Both the position numbers and the translations under genes were made by a program. Under the pieces are notes generated by a model. That model saw only the letters and a program-made list of their open reading frames with translations. It was not told where the DNA came from and searched no databases. This document shows, piece by piece, positions 1 through 5,314 of a stretch of DNA of 6,492 nucleotides; within the stretch, counting starts at the first letter, position 1; each line of letters opens with the position of its first letter. The stretch comes from Paracoccaceae bacterium (GTDB taxonomy: Bacteria > Pseudomonadota > Alphaproteobacteria > Rhodobacterales > Rhodobacteraceae), in the NCBI GenBank assembly GCA_026982515.1, contig JALSGY010000018.1, positions 1-6,492 on the forward strand, written 5' to 3'.

Positions 1-42
1 GCCGATAGGAAAAAAACCTGACAAAATCCACTGGAGAATCTC

Positions 43-168
43 ATGGACCTGCTGATTCTGCTCCTTCTCGGCGCCACCCTCTTCCTGGCCGGCTACCATT
101 TCGGCAACACCATGGGCCGGACCCAGTTCATCCGGGAATACCTCAAGGAAACGCGCCGTCACCGCTGA
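43..168 (+). CDS. small single-pass membrane protein, 41 aa, unknown function
   Basis: The frame runs from ATG at 43 to TGA at 166-168. It has a TGGAG ribosome-binding site at 32-36, six bases before the start, which makes translation likely despite the small size. The peptide opens with a hydrophobic stretch (MDLLILLLLGATLFLAGYHF, residues 1-20). A Gly/Asn/Thr turn follows, then a basic amphipathic tail ending KETRRHR. By the positive-inside rule this fits one membrane helix with the short N-terminus outside and the charged tail in the cytoplasm. There is no cleavage motif that would mark it as a secreted signal peptide. I do not recognise the family. Only 42 bases are visible upstream, so its promoter and operon partners cannot be judged. 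Downstream lies 279 bp of intergenic DNA. Inference: a small membrane protein, perhaps an accessory subunit or a regulator of a membrane complex. Confidence 0.62.
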   Translation: MDLLILLLLGATLFLAGYHFGNTMGRTQFIREYLKETRRHR

Positions 169-297
169 TCGCCGCCCACCGGGCAGGGACGCCCGCGAAC
201 CACCGCTGCGCATCGCTTCCCCCCTGTCTCCGGGCCGACCGGCCTTGGACCGCCCTTTCGTCCCGAAAACCAATTATCAATAATTTACGTCGATTTC
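169..297. other. intergenic DNA with short hairpins; no gene seen
   Basis: No convincing gene lies between the two small proteins. The first part is GC-rich and can form short stems: CGGGC/GCCCG at 180-184 and 191-195, and GGCC/GGCC at 233-236 and 241-244. Neither is followed by a T-run, so they are not convincing terminators. From about 262 the composition changes sharply to AT-rich DNA, which leads into the promoter region of the 47-residue gene. A 7-bp inverted repeat, TTATCAA (274-280) and TTGATAA (298-304), begins here and overlaps the first candidate -35 box. Confidence 0.5.
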
Positions 298-326
298 TTG
301 ATAAAACTCTTGAAATGAAATATATA
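298..326 (+). promoter_or_regulatory. candidate upstream sigma-70 promoter P1 of the 47-aa gene
   Basis: TTGATA at 298-303 matches five of six bases of the -35 consensus. A 17-bp spacer separates it from TATATA at 321-326, which matches four of six of the -10 consensus, in AT-rich DNA that stands out from the GC-rich surroundings. The predicted start falls near 333, inside the palindrome at 328-341. The call rests on pattern matching only. Confidence 0.45.
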
Positions 327-327
327 T

Positions 328-341
328 CTGTCATCTGACAG
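328..341. promoter_or_regulatory. perfect 14-bp palindrome CTGTCATCTGACAG, operator candidate
   Basis: Two perfect 6-bp half sites, CTGTCA and TGACAG, are separated by two bases. The site lies directly downstream of the P1 -10 box and over the predicted transcription start. That is a typical position for a repressor, although the cognate regulator is unknown. It does not match an FNR or CRP consensus. Confidence 0.45.
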
Positions 342-368
342 GCGACCTGGTGCCCCTCCCACAATAAA

Positions 369-430
369 ACAACAAGTTACATCACTTTCTTTACAAGTCA
401 CTTTAGTTTTGCTATACATGTAACTGTTGT
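369..430 (+). promoter_or_regulatory. promoter P2 of the 47-aa gene, framed by an inverted repeat
   Basis: TTTACA (390-395) and TATACA (413-418) are separated by exactly 17 bp. A TG dinucleotide one base before the -10 (410-411) gives an extended -10 element. The core promoter is bracketed by ACAACAAGTTACAT (369-382) and ATGTAACTGTTGT (418-430), which are reverse complements apart from one extra base. A direct repeat, TTACATCACTTT at about 378 and TTACAAGTCACTTT at 391-404, overlaps the left arm and the -35. The arrangement suggests a regulator binding on both sides of the promoter, perhaps with looping. The regulator is not identifiable from the sequence. Confidence 0.5.
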
Positions 431-447
431 TACGAGGAGGACTCGCC

Positions 448-591
448 ATGAACGAAGAAGAACTGCCCCTCTATGAAGTCGAAGAACTCTCTCTGGAAGA
501 TGCGATCCTGCTGATCGCCACGGAACAGGAAAAGCAGCAGGCCGATTTCCGCCACAGCTCCGAACGCCTGCTGTTGCAGATGGCAAGCTGA
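448..591 (+). CDS. small acidic protein, 47 aa, unknown function
   Basis: ATG at 448 is preceded by a perfect AGGAGG at 435-440, seven bases away, and the frame closes with TGA at 589-591. The protein is strongly acidic in its first half (MNEEELPLYEVEELSLEDAI). The continuation through residue 47 (LLIATEQEKQQADFRHSSER, then LLLQMAS) looks helical and amphipathic, with no membrane segment and no cysteine. I do not recognise a family. The gene stands alone: it has up to two promoters with palindromic sites upstream and an intrinsic terminator at 654-693, so it is probably a monocistronic, regulated transcript of about 250-350 nt. An acidic helical protein of this size could be an adaptor or an inhibitor that binds a partner protein, but that is speculation. 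The strong translation and transcription signals are the main evidence that it is a real gene. Confidence 0.68.
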   Translation: MNEEELPLYEVEELSLEDAILLIATEQEKQQADFRHSSERLLLQMAS

Positions 592-614
592 CACACGATC
601 ACCCCTCGACGCAT

Positions 615-634
615 GCGGATTCCCCGGAGTCCGC
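615..634 (+). other. short hairpin in the 3' untranslated region of the 47-aa gene
   Basis: GCGGATTCC (615-623) can pair with GGAGTCCGC (626-634) with one G-T wobble. The innermost pairs would open to give a four-base loop. No T-run follows, so it is not itself a terminator. It lies between the stop codon and the strong terminator at 654 and may stabilise the 3' end. Confidence 0.35.
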
Positions 635-653
635 CTCTGCGTCACCTCATCCG

Positions 654-693
654 CGCCCAACCCCCGGCCTTCCGGTCGGGGGTTGGGCGTTTT
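654..693 (+). terminator. intrinsic terminator of the 47-aa gene
   Basis: A 16-bp stem pairs CGCCCAACCCCCGGCC (654-669) with GGTCGGGGGTTGGGCG (674-689), with one G-T wobble and a TTCC loop. TTTT follows at 690-693. On the opposite strand the hairpin has no T-run, so it would be weak for rsd transcripts arriving from the right. Confidence 0.85.
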
Positions 694-776
694 CGGACGA
701 GAAAAGAGAAGCAAGCGCGCCGGGCAGGCGCCAAGCAAGGGGAAGCTGTGGGTTGCCCAATTCGCCCGGAAGGCGG

Positions 777-1220
777 TCAGCGGCGGGTCAGGGCTTCGAG
801 GATGCGATCCTCGGCGACGATGCGATCGGCCAGCATTTCGCCCAGGTGGGCGAGATCCCGTTCCAGGGCGGCGGTGTCCTCGACGATGGTCTCGCCGTCG
901 TACTTGTCGTTGAAATCGACGATCAGCCGGGTCACGTCGGCGATGCGGGGATAGACTTCCGCCGCCACGGTCTTCACCGCCTGGCGGCGTTCGGTGCCTT
1001 CCTCGATGTAGCGGTAGAGCTGAAAGTGGGCGCTGGCCGTGTAGTCTACCAGCGTTTCGCAGAATTCCTGGAGCAGGGCCTGGATGGCCTCGCCCGGCTC
1101 GAAGGGCCGCAGGCCGATGAGCTGCGAGAACAGGACCAGGGTGCGATCCCGGGTCTCGATCAGGGTGTGCAGCTTGTTGAGGGATTCGGTTCGACGTTCC
1201 GCCGCTTCCTGGGCACCCAC
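777..1220 (-). CDS. rsd: Rsd/AlgQ-family anti-sigma-70 regulator
   Basis: Members of this family bind domain 4 of sigma-70 and free core RNA polymerase for alternative sigma factors. In E. coli Rsd has also been linked to SpoT, and in Pseudomonas AlgQ affects alginate and siderophore genes. The 147-residue product carries the family signature FCETLVDYTASAHFQLY (residues 53-69). It also has a C-terminal helix with LGEMLADRIVAEDRILEAL (126-144), close to the LGEALEARFVLEDK segment of E. coli Rsd. The length is slightly below the usual 155-160, mainly from a shorter C-terminus. I chose GTG at 1218-1220 because AGGAGG lies exactly seven bases before it. An ATG 45 bases further upstream would place that Shine-Dalgarno inside the gene. 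The gene lies 77 bp downstream of the peptidase gene on the same strand, so co-transcription is possible. No classic terminator follows it. Confidence 0.88.
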   Translation of the reverse strand: MGAQEAAERRTESLNKLHTLIETRDRTLVLFSQLIGLRPFEPGEAIQALLQEFCETLVDYTASAHFQLYRYIEEGTERRQAVKTVAAEVYPRIADVTRLIVDFNDKYDGETIVEDTAALERDLAHLGEMLADRIVAEDRILEALTRR

Positions 1221-1297
1221 GGTGCGACCTCCTGGAATTTCCGTTGTCCGGTTCGTGCCGCCCAACTATGCCCTGCCCGGCGCATCGGCGCAAGCCG

Positions 1298-2011
1298 TCA
1301 TGGCGCATGGCACCACAGGGGCAGGCGCCGGCCCGCTTCCCGCAACACGCCCTCCTGCTGCCGCCAGTCGGCCTGATGGCGGGCCACTTCCTGCCAGAAG
1401 GCGGGCGAGTGGTCGAGGTGCCGGGTATGGCAGAGTTCATGCACCAGCAGGTAGCGCACCGTATCGGCCGGCAGGAACAGCAGATTGCGGTTGAGGCTGA
1501 TGTGTCCCCGCGCCGAGCAGCTTCCCCAGCGGCTGCGCTGGCCGCGGACGCCGACGCTGTGGAAGACCAGCCCGGTCTCCTCGCTCACCCGGGCCAGCCA
1601 GGGAGGCAGCACCGCCTTCGCGCGGGCCTGCAGCCAGCGGCGCAGGGCCGCGCCCAGTTCCGCGTCGCCGGCCCGGGCGTCCACCCGCAGAAGCCGCCGA
1701 CCGGGCAGCGCCTGCAGCGTGCGCGCCTGCACCGGCGCATAGTTCACCTCCCACGCTTCCTCGATGGCCGCAAGCAGGACCCTGCGCGGCCGCGCGCCGC
1801 CCGTCTCCGGCGCCGCCGCCTGATGGCGGCGCTGCCGGGCCCGCACCTGCTGTACCCAGTCGGCACGCCTGGCCAGGATCGGGCCGAGATCCGCTTCGGA
1901 AAACCCCGGCGGCACGGTCACCACCAGCTCGCCACGGGGCGTGATGCGCAGGCGCACGTGCCGCGCCCGGCGATCCACGCGCAGGCGATAATCCATGGAT
2001 AAGGTACTCAT
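1298..2011 (-). CDS. YgjP-type (DUF45) M48-like zinc metallopeptidase
   Basis: The product is a predicted cytoplasmic zinc metallopeptidase of the YgjP/DUF45 group, whose cellular substrate is not well established. The 237-residue frame begins with a beta-rich region (YRLRVDRRARHVRLRITPRG, residues 8-27), typical of the family. The diagnostic motif SRWGSCS follows at 160-166. The zinc-binding HELCH motif is at 191-195 and is followed by RHLDHSPAFW, where His201 is the likely third ligand. The length fits the family. ATG at 2009-2011 gives MSTLSMDYRL and ATG at 1994-1996 gives MDYRL. Neither has a good ribosome-binding site, so the start is uncertain. The open frame continues further upstream, but only through the palindromic repeat at 2108-2225, so that extension is not coding. 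No hydrophobic segment is seen. The rsd gene follows after 77 bp. Confidence 0.85.
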   Translation of the reverse strand: MSTLSMDYRLRVDRRARHVRLRITPRGELVVTVPPGFSEADLGPILARRADWVQQVRARQRRHQAAAPETGGARPRRVLLAAIEEAWEVNYAPVQARTLQALPGRRLLRVDARAGDAELGAALRRWLQARAKAVLPPWLARVSEETGLVFHSVGVRGQRSRWGSCSARGHISLNRNLLFLPADTVRYLLVHELCHTRHLDHSPAFWQEVARHQADWRQQEGVLREAGRRLPLWCHAP

Positions 2012-2107
2012 GTCCGGCAGTATGCCACCGCCATCCTCTCTTTGCACAAAGCCTTCACCAGGCCAGATAACCGTTCCGAAATATCGATCACTCCTCGCTA
2101 CAGGCAC

Positions 2108-2225
2108 GCCGCCCTCATGGCCGGAAGGGGGTTGCATGACCTTCGGCCGCAGGGATGCGGCCGCAGAGCCTACACGGATGTATTCACGGCGTGTCATGCA
2201 ACCCCCTTCCGGCCATGAGGGCGGC
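2108..2225. repeat. 118-bp palindromic intergenic repeat with 33-bp perfect arms
   Basis: The arms at 2108-2140 and 2193-2225 are perfect reverse complements over 33 bp; the left arm opens GCCGCCCTCATGGCCGGAAG. The 52-base centre carries three small stems in a row: CGGCCGCA/TGCGGCCG (2144-2151 and 2156-2163, loop GGGA), TACA/TGTA (2171-2174 and 2179-2182, loop CGGA), and CACG/CGTG (2185-2188 and 2190-2193). Single-stranded, it would fold into a cloverleaf-like cruciform. From memory, the motif with CTACAnGGATGTATTCACGGCGTG resembles dispersed intergenic repeats of GC-rich gammaproteobacteria. Open frames through it in both directions are artefacts. It lies between the divergent peptidase and trhP genes. 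Confidence 0.85.
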
Positions 2226-2299
2226 CCCGGAGTATGCAGACCGCAAAACTGATGCCTATTTCGGATCCAAAATCTCACAGGCTGATGAAGGCGATCCGC

Positions 2300-2305
2300 T
2301 ATAAT
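2300..2305 (+). promoter_or_regulatory. perfect -10 box TATAAT for trhP
   Basis: TATAAT lies 29 bp before the trhP start codon. The -35 region is poor: CACAGG (2276-2281) gives an 18-bp spacer, and CTCACA (2274-2279) gives 20 bp. The predicted start near 2312 would leave a leader of only about 23 nt. That leader is pyrimidine-rich and has no Shine-Dalgarno sequence. Confidence 0.6.
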
Positions 2306-2334
2306 TCAGACTCGTCCCAACCCTCTCCCTCACC

Positions 2335-3684
2335 ATGAATCCCGAACTGCTCCTGCCTGCCGGCACCCTGCGCAACCTGCGTTACGCCTTCGCCTATGGC
2401 GCCGATGCGGTGTATGCCGGACAGCCCCGCTACAGTCTGCGGGTGCGCAACAACGATTTCGACCTGGCCAATCTGGAAACCGGCATCGCCGAGGCTCGGC
2501 GCCAGGGCAGGCGTTTCTTCGTGGCTTCCAACCTGATGCCCCACAACGCCAAGCTGCGCACCTACCTGGACGACATGGCGCCGGTGATCGCGCTGCAGCC
2601 GGATGCGCTGATCATGGCCGATCCGGGGCTCATCATGCTGGTGCGGGAACGCTGGCCAGAGATGCCCGTGCATCTTTCGGTGCAGGCCAACACGGTCAAC
2701 TGGGCGGCGGTGAAGTTCTGGCAGTCGCTGGGCCTGTCGCGGGTGATCCTGTCGCGGGAGCTCTCGCTGGACGAGATCGCCGAGATCCGGGAACGCTGCC
2801 CCGACATGGAGCTGGAAGTGTTCGTGCATGGCGCCCTGTGCATCGCCTACTCGGGCCGCTGCCTGCTGTCGGGCTACTTCAACCACCGGGATCCCAACCA
2901 GGGCACCTGCACCAACGCCTGCCGCTGGGAATACCGGCTGCACGCCGGCAGCGAGGACATCAGCGGCGACGTGCAGCGCCTGGACTTCGACGTGCAGGCC
3001 GCCATGGCCGCCCCCGAGCCCTTTCCCGAACCCCAGCCCCGCCACCCGCTGGCCGACCGGGTGTATCTCATCGAAGAGACGACCCGGCCCGGCGAACTGA
3101 TGCCGGTGATGGAAGACGAGCACGGCACCTACATCATGAACTCGCGGGATCTGCGCGCCATCCAGCACATCGAACGGCTGGTGAAACTGGGCATCGACTC
3201 CTTCAAGATCGAAGGCCGCACCAAGTCCCATTATTACGTGGCCCGCACCGCCCAGCTCTACCGCCAGGCCATCGACGACGCCCTGGCCGGCCGGCCCTTC
3301 GATCCAACCCTCTACGCGCGCCTCGAAGGGCTGGCCAACCGGGGCTACACCGACGGCTTCTACGAACGCCATCCGCCCCAGGACTACCAGAACTACCTGG
3401 AGGGCCACTCGGGCCGTTTCCGCCAGCGATTCGTGGGCGAAATCCTCGACTACGACGCCCACACGGGCCTGGCCCACGTGCTGGCCAAGAACCGCTTCGC
3501 CATCGGCGACCGGCTGGAAGTGATCACGCCCGCCGGCAACCGGGAACTGATCCTCGACCACATCGAGGGCCTCGACGGCCAGCGGCGAGAGCGCGTGCCC
3601 GGCGGCGGCCACGAGGTGCGCATCCCCCTGCCGCCGGGGGAATACGCCTTCGGCCTGCTGGCCCGCGAAGAGCGCGGCGACTGA
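2335..3684 (+). CDS. trhP: tRNA uridine(34) hydroxylase TrhP (YegQ), peptidase U32 family
   Basis: TrhP takes part in prephenate-dependent hydroxylation of uridine 34 in tRNA, the first step towards 5-carboxymethoxyuridine and related wobble modifications. Despite the family name it is not thought to act as a peptidase. The 449-residue length matches E. coli TrhP (about 453). The N-terminus MNPELLLPAGTLRNLRYAFA and the segment GADAVYAGQPRYSLRVRNND (22-41) are typical. The U32 signature EVFVHGALCIAYSGRCLLS is at 161-179. Cys169, Cys176, Cys192 and Cys196 form the four-cysteine set expected to bind an iron-sulfur cluster. KIEGRTKSHYYVA (291-303) is another conserved block. The C-terminal part (about 362-445) is the small beta-barrel domain. 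Translation starts at ATG 2335 without a visible Shine-Dalgarno sequence. The next gene starts 136 bp downstream with its own candidate promoter, so trhP is probably monocistronic. Confidence 0.93.
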   Translation: MNPELLLPAGTLRNLRYAFAYGADAVYAGQPRYSLRVRNNDFDLANLETGIAEARRQGRRFFVASNLMPHNAKLRTYLDDMAPVIALQPDALIMADPGLIMLVRERWPEMPVHLSVQANTVNWAAVKFWQSLGLSRVILSRELSLDEIAEIRERCPDMELEVFVHGALCIAYSGRCLLSGYFNHRDPNQGTCTNACRWEYRLHAGSEDISGDVQRLDFDVQAAMAAPEPFPEPQPRHPLADRVYLIEETTRPGELMPVMEDEHGTYIMNSRDLRAIQHIERLVKLGIDSFKIEGRTKSHYYVARTAQLYRQAIDDALAGRPFDPTLYARLEGLANRGYTDGFYERHPPQDYQNYLEGHSGRFRQRFVGEILDYDAHTGLAHVLAKNRFAIGDRLEVITPAGNRELILDHIEGLDGQRRERVPGGGHEVRIPLPPGEYAFGLLAREERGD

Positions 3685-3695
3685 AGACGGTCGCC
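3676..3695 (+). other. small stem over the trhP stop codon
   Basis: GGCGAC (3676-3681) pairs with GTCGCC (3690-3695) around an eight-base loop that contains the TGA of trhP. There is no T-run, so it is at best a weak terminator or a 3'-end stabiliser. Confidence 0.3.
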
Positions 3696-3774
3696 TATCG
3701 CGATCGTCATAGCTTCGCTGCAAACTGCAAGGTTTCCGTTCCCGCGCCGGCCGCCTTGCCCTCTTCTCTCAAGT

Positions 3775-3804
3775 TTGTGACGCAGTTCGCCGTTATAGTC
3801 ACAA
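3775..3804 (+). promoter_or_regulatory. operator-like inverted repeat over the -10 box of the kinase gene
   Basis: TTGTGAC (3775-3781) and GTCACAA (3798-3804) are perfect 7-bp inverted arms, 23 bp centre to centre, or about two helical turns. TATAGT (3794-3799), five of six bases of a -10 consensus, overlaps the right arm. No good -35 is seen at 16-18 bp, which would suit a promoter that depends on an activator. The half sites resemble CRP half sites (TGTGA/TCACA), but the gap of 18 bp between them is far from the 6 bp CRP requires. Confidence 0.45.
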
Positions 3805-3820
3805 GTACTTGGGGGATTAC

Positions 3821-5281
3821 ATGGACTTCATCGGCGCCAAAGATCTGTTTCTGGCCATCGATCAGGGGGGACATGCCAGCCGGGCGCTGGTCTTCGACAT
3901 CGAAGGCAATCTGCGCGCCGCCGCCTGGCACGATCTGCATCCGCAGGTGACCGACGACGCGCGGGTCGAATACGCACCCGGCCCCCTGCTCGCCTCCCTG
4001 CACGACGTGGTGGCCGAGGTGCTGGAGAAGCTGGGCGACGACCGCCGGCACGTGGTGCGCGCCGGCCTGGCCACTCAGCGCGCCAACGTCATGTGCTGGG
4101 ACCGGCTCACCGGCCGCGCCATCGGCCCGGTGATCAGCTGGCAGGATCGCCGCGGCCGGGAACAGGTGGTCACGCTGGGCCGCCACAGCAAGTTCGTGCA
4201 TGCCCGCACCGGCCTGTTTCTCTCCCCCCATTACGGCGCCAGCAAGATCCACTGGTGCCTCGAACACCTGCCCGAGGTGCTCCGGGCTCTGCAGGACGAC
4301 CGCCTGGGCTACGGCCCCATGGCCGCCTGGCTCACCTGGCAGCTCACCCACAAGGAACCGGTGGTGGCCGACGTGGTCAACGCCAGCCGCACCCAGCTGC
4401 TCTCGCTGGAGCGGCTCGACTGGGACGACGCGCTGCTGGAACTGTTCGACGTGCCGGCCGATCCCCTGCCCCGCTGCGTGCCCAACCTGCGGGAGTTCGG
4501 CCGCCTGAGCCGGGCCCACGACGTGCCCCTGCACCTGGTGACCGGCGATCAGTCGGCGGCCCTGTTCGCCTACGGCGAGCTGCAACCGGACACGGCCTAC
4601 ATCAACACCGGCACCGGCGCCTTCGTCTCCCGGCCCTCCGGCCCGGCCCGCCTGTATGGCCGGCGCCTGCTGACCAGCGTGATCCACCACACCGAGGAGC
4701 AGACCGAATACGTCCTGGAAGGCACCGTCAACGGCGCCGGCGCGGCCCTGGAATGGTTCGCCCGCCGCTTCGAGGTGCCCGATCTGATCACACGCCTGCC
4801 CGCCTGGCTGGAGGAGACGGTGGGTTCGCCCAGCCTGTTCCTCAACGGCGTGTCGGGGCTGGGCTCGCCCTTCTGGATCGCCGATTTTCCCACCCGCTTC
4901 GAGGGCCCGGCCGACTTGCCCCTGCGCGCGGTGGCGGTGGTGGAGAGCATCGTCTTTCTGCTGGGCGCCAACCTGGCCGAGATGCGCAAGCTGGCCTCGC
5001 CGCCCGAGCAGATCCAGATCACCGGCGGACTCGCCCACCTCGACGGCCTGTGCCAGCGCCTGGCCGATCTCTCCGGCCTGCCGGTGTACCGTCCCCGGGA
5101 ATGCGAAGCCACTGCCCGGGGCCTGGCCTTCCTGCTCGCCGGCCGCCCCCGCCACTGGCCCGAGGAATCCCCGGGCGACTGGTTCCAGCCACACCCCAAC
5201 CCGGCCCTGCAGGCCACCTATCACCGCTGGCTGGCAGCCATGCTCGGGACCATGCGAAGGAAGAGGGACGAGGAAGAATGA
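3821..5281 (+). CDS. FGGY-family carbohydrate kinase, divergent glycerol-kinase type
   Basis: The product is an ATP-dependent sugar or polyol kinase of the FGGY family, 486 residues, with closest motif resemblance to glycerol kinase. Visible blocks are the N-terminal ATPase strand LAIDQGGHASRALVFD (11-26), ATQRANVMCWDRLTG (84-98), SWQDRRG (106-112), VNASRTQLLSLERLDWDD (186-203), GDQSAALFA (242-250), NTGTGAF (262-268), EGTVNGAGAALEW (300-312), SGLGSPFW (345-352) and the C-terminal TGGLAHLDGLCQRL (401-414). Aligned by eye with E. coli GlpK, the glycerol-binding Arg83, Trp103, Asp245, Gln246 and Phe270 are kept. Glu84 is Ala88 and Tyr135 is His137, and the usual DQGTTSSR loop reads DQGGHASR. The substrate may therefore not be glycerol. 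I chose ATG 3821 because GGGGGA lies just before it; a TTG four codons upstream is less likely. The C-terminus ends in a charged MRRKRDEEE tail. The gene is probably monocistronic. Confidence 0.87.
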   Translation: MDFIGAKDLFLAIDQGGHASRALVFDIEGNLRAAAWHDLHPQVTDDARVEYAPGPLLASLHDVVAEVLEKLGDDRRHVVRAGLATQRANVMCWDRLTGRAIGPVISWQDRRGREQVVTLGRHSKFVHARTGLFLSPHYGASKIHWCLEHLPEVLRALQDDRLGYGPMAAWLTWQLTHKEPVVADVVNASRTQLLSLERLDWDDALLELFDVPADPLPRCVPNLREFGRLSRAHDVPLHLVTGDQSAALFAYGELQPDTAYINTGTGAFVSRPSGPARLYGRRLLTSVIHHTEEQTEYVLEGTVNGAGAALEWFARRFEVPDLITRLPAWLEETVGSPSLFLNGVSGLGSPFWIADFPTRFEGPADLPLRAVAVVESIVFLLGANLAEMRKLASPPEQIQITGGLAHLDGLCQRLADLSGLPVYRPRECEATARGLAFLLAGRPRHWPEESPGDWFQPHPNPALQATYHRWLAAMLGTMRRKRDEEE

Positions 5282-5288
5282 GTGTGAC

Positions 5289-5302
5289 TGGCCAACTGGC
5301 CA
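5289..5302. terminator. weak hairpin between the convergent kinase and phosphodiesterase genes
   Basis: TGGCC (5289-5293) and GGCCA (5298-5302) form a 5-bp stem with an AACT loop, followed on the + strand by TTT. It lies in the 33-bp gap between the two convergent stop codons, where a bidirectional terminator would be expected. The stem is short, so this is a tentative call. Confidence 0.3.
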
Positions 5303-5314
5303 TTTCCGAACACT

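Noticed and set aside
274..304. FNR-like site from ATCAA/TTGAT arms
   Set aside because: FNR needs TTGAT-N4-ATCAA. Here the half sites are in the opposite order and 17 bp or more apart, so the similarity is superficial.
1995..2252. 85-codon + strand frame across the peptidase-trhP intergenic region
   Set aside because: It is made mostly of the palindromic repeat and has no ribosome-binding site.
2012..2278. N-terminal extension of the peptidase through the 118-bp repeat
   Set aside because: The added residues derive from the palindrome, which reads similarly (PSGHEGG / SWPEGG) in both arms. The family normally begins near the chosen start.
2299..3723. Long minus-strand open frame (474 codons) across trhP
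   Set aside because: It is an antisense shadow caused by high GC. Its translation is low-complexity Val/Gly/His/Gln-rich, and the + strand carries the clear U32 motifs.
3776..3803. CRP binding site (TGTGA ... TCACA) upstream of the kinase
   Set aside because: The half sites are 18 bp apart rather than 6, so this is not a CRP operator.
3707..5224. Long minus-strand open frame (505 codons) across the kinase gene
   Set aside because: It is antisense to an FGGY kinase with recognisable motifs. The product is Gly/Ala/His/Gln-rich with no known domain.
5278..5314. ATGA overlap at the kinase stop, suggesting a translationally coupled downstream gene (MSVTGQL...)
   Set aside because: The frame runs antisense through the phosphodiesterase and its Arg/Pro-rich translation is typical of a shadow.
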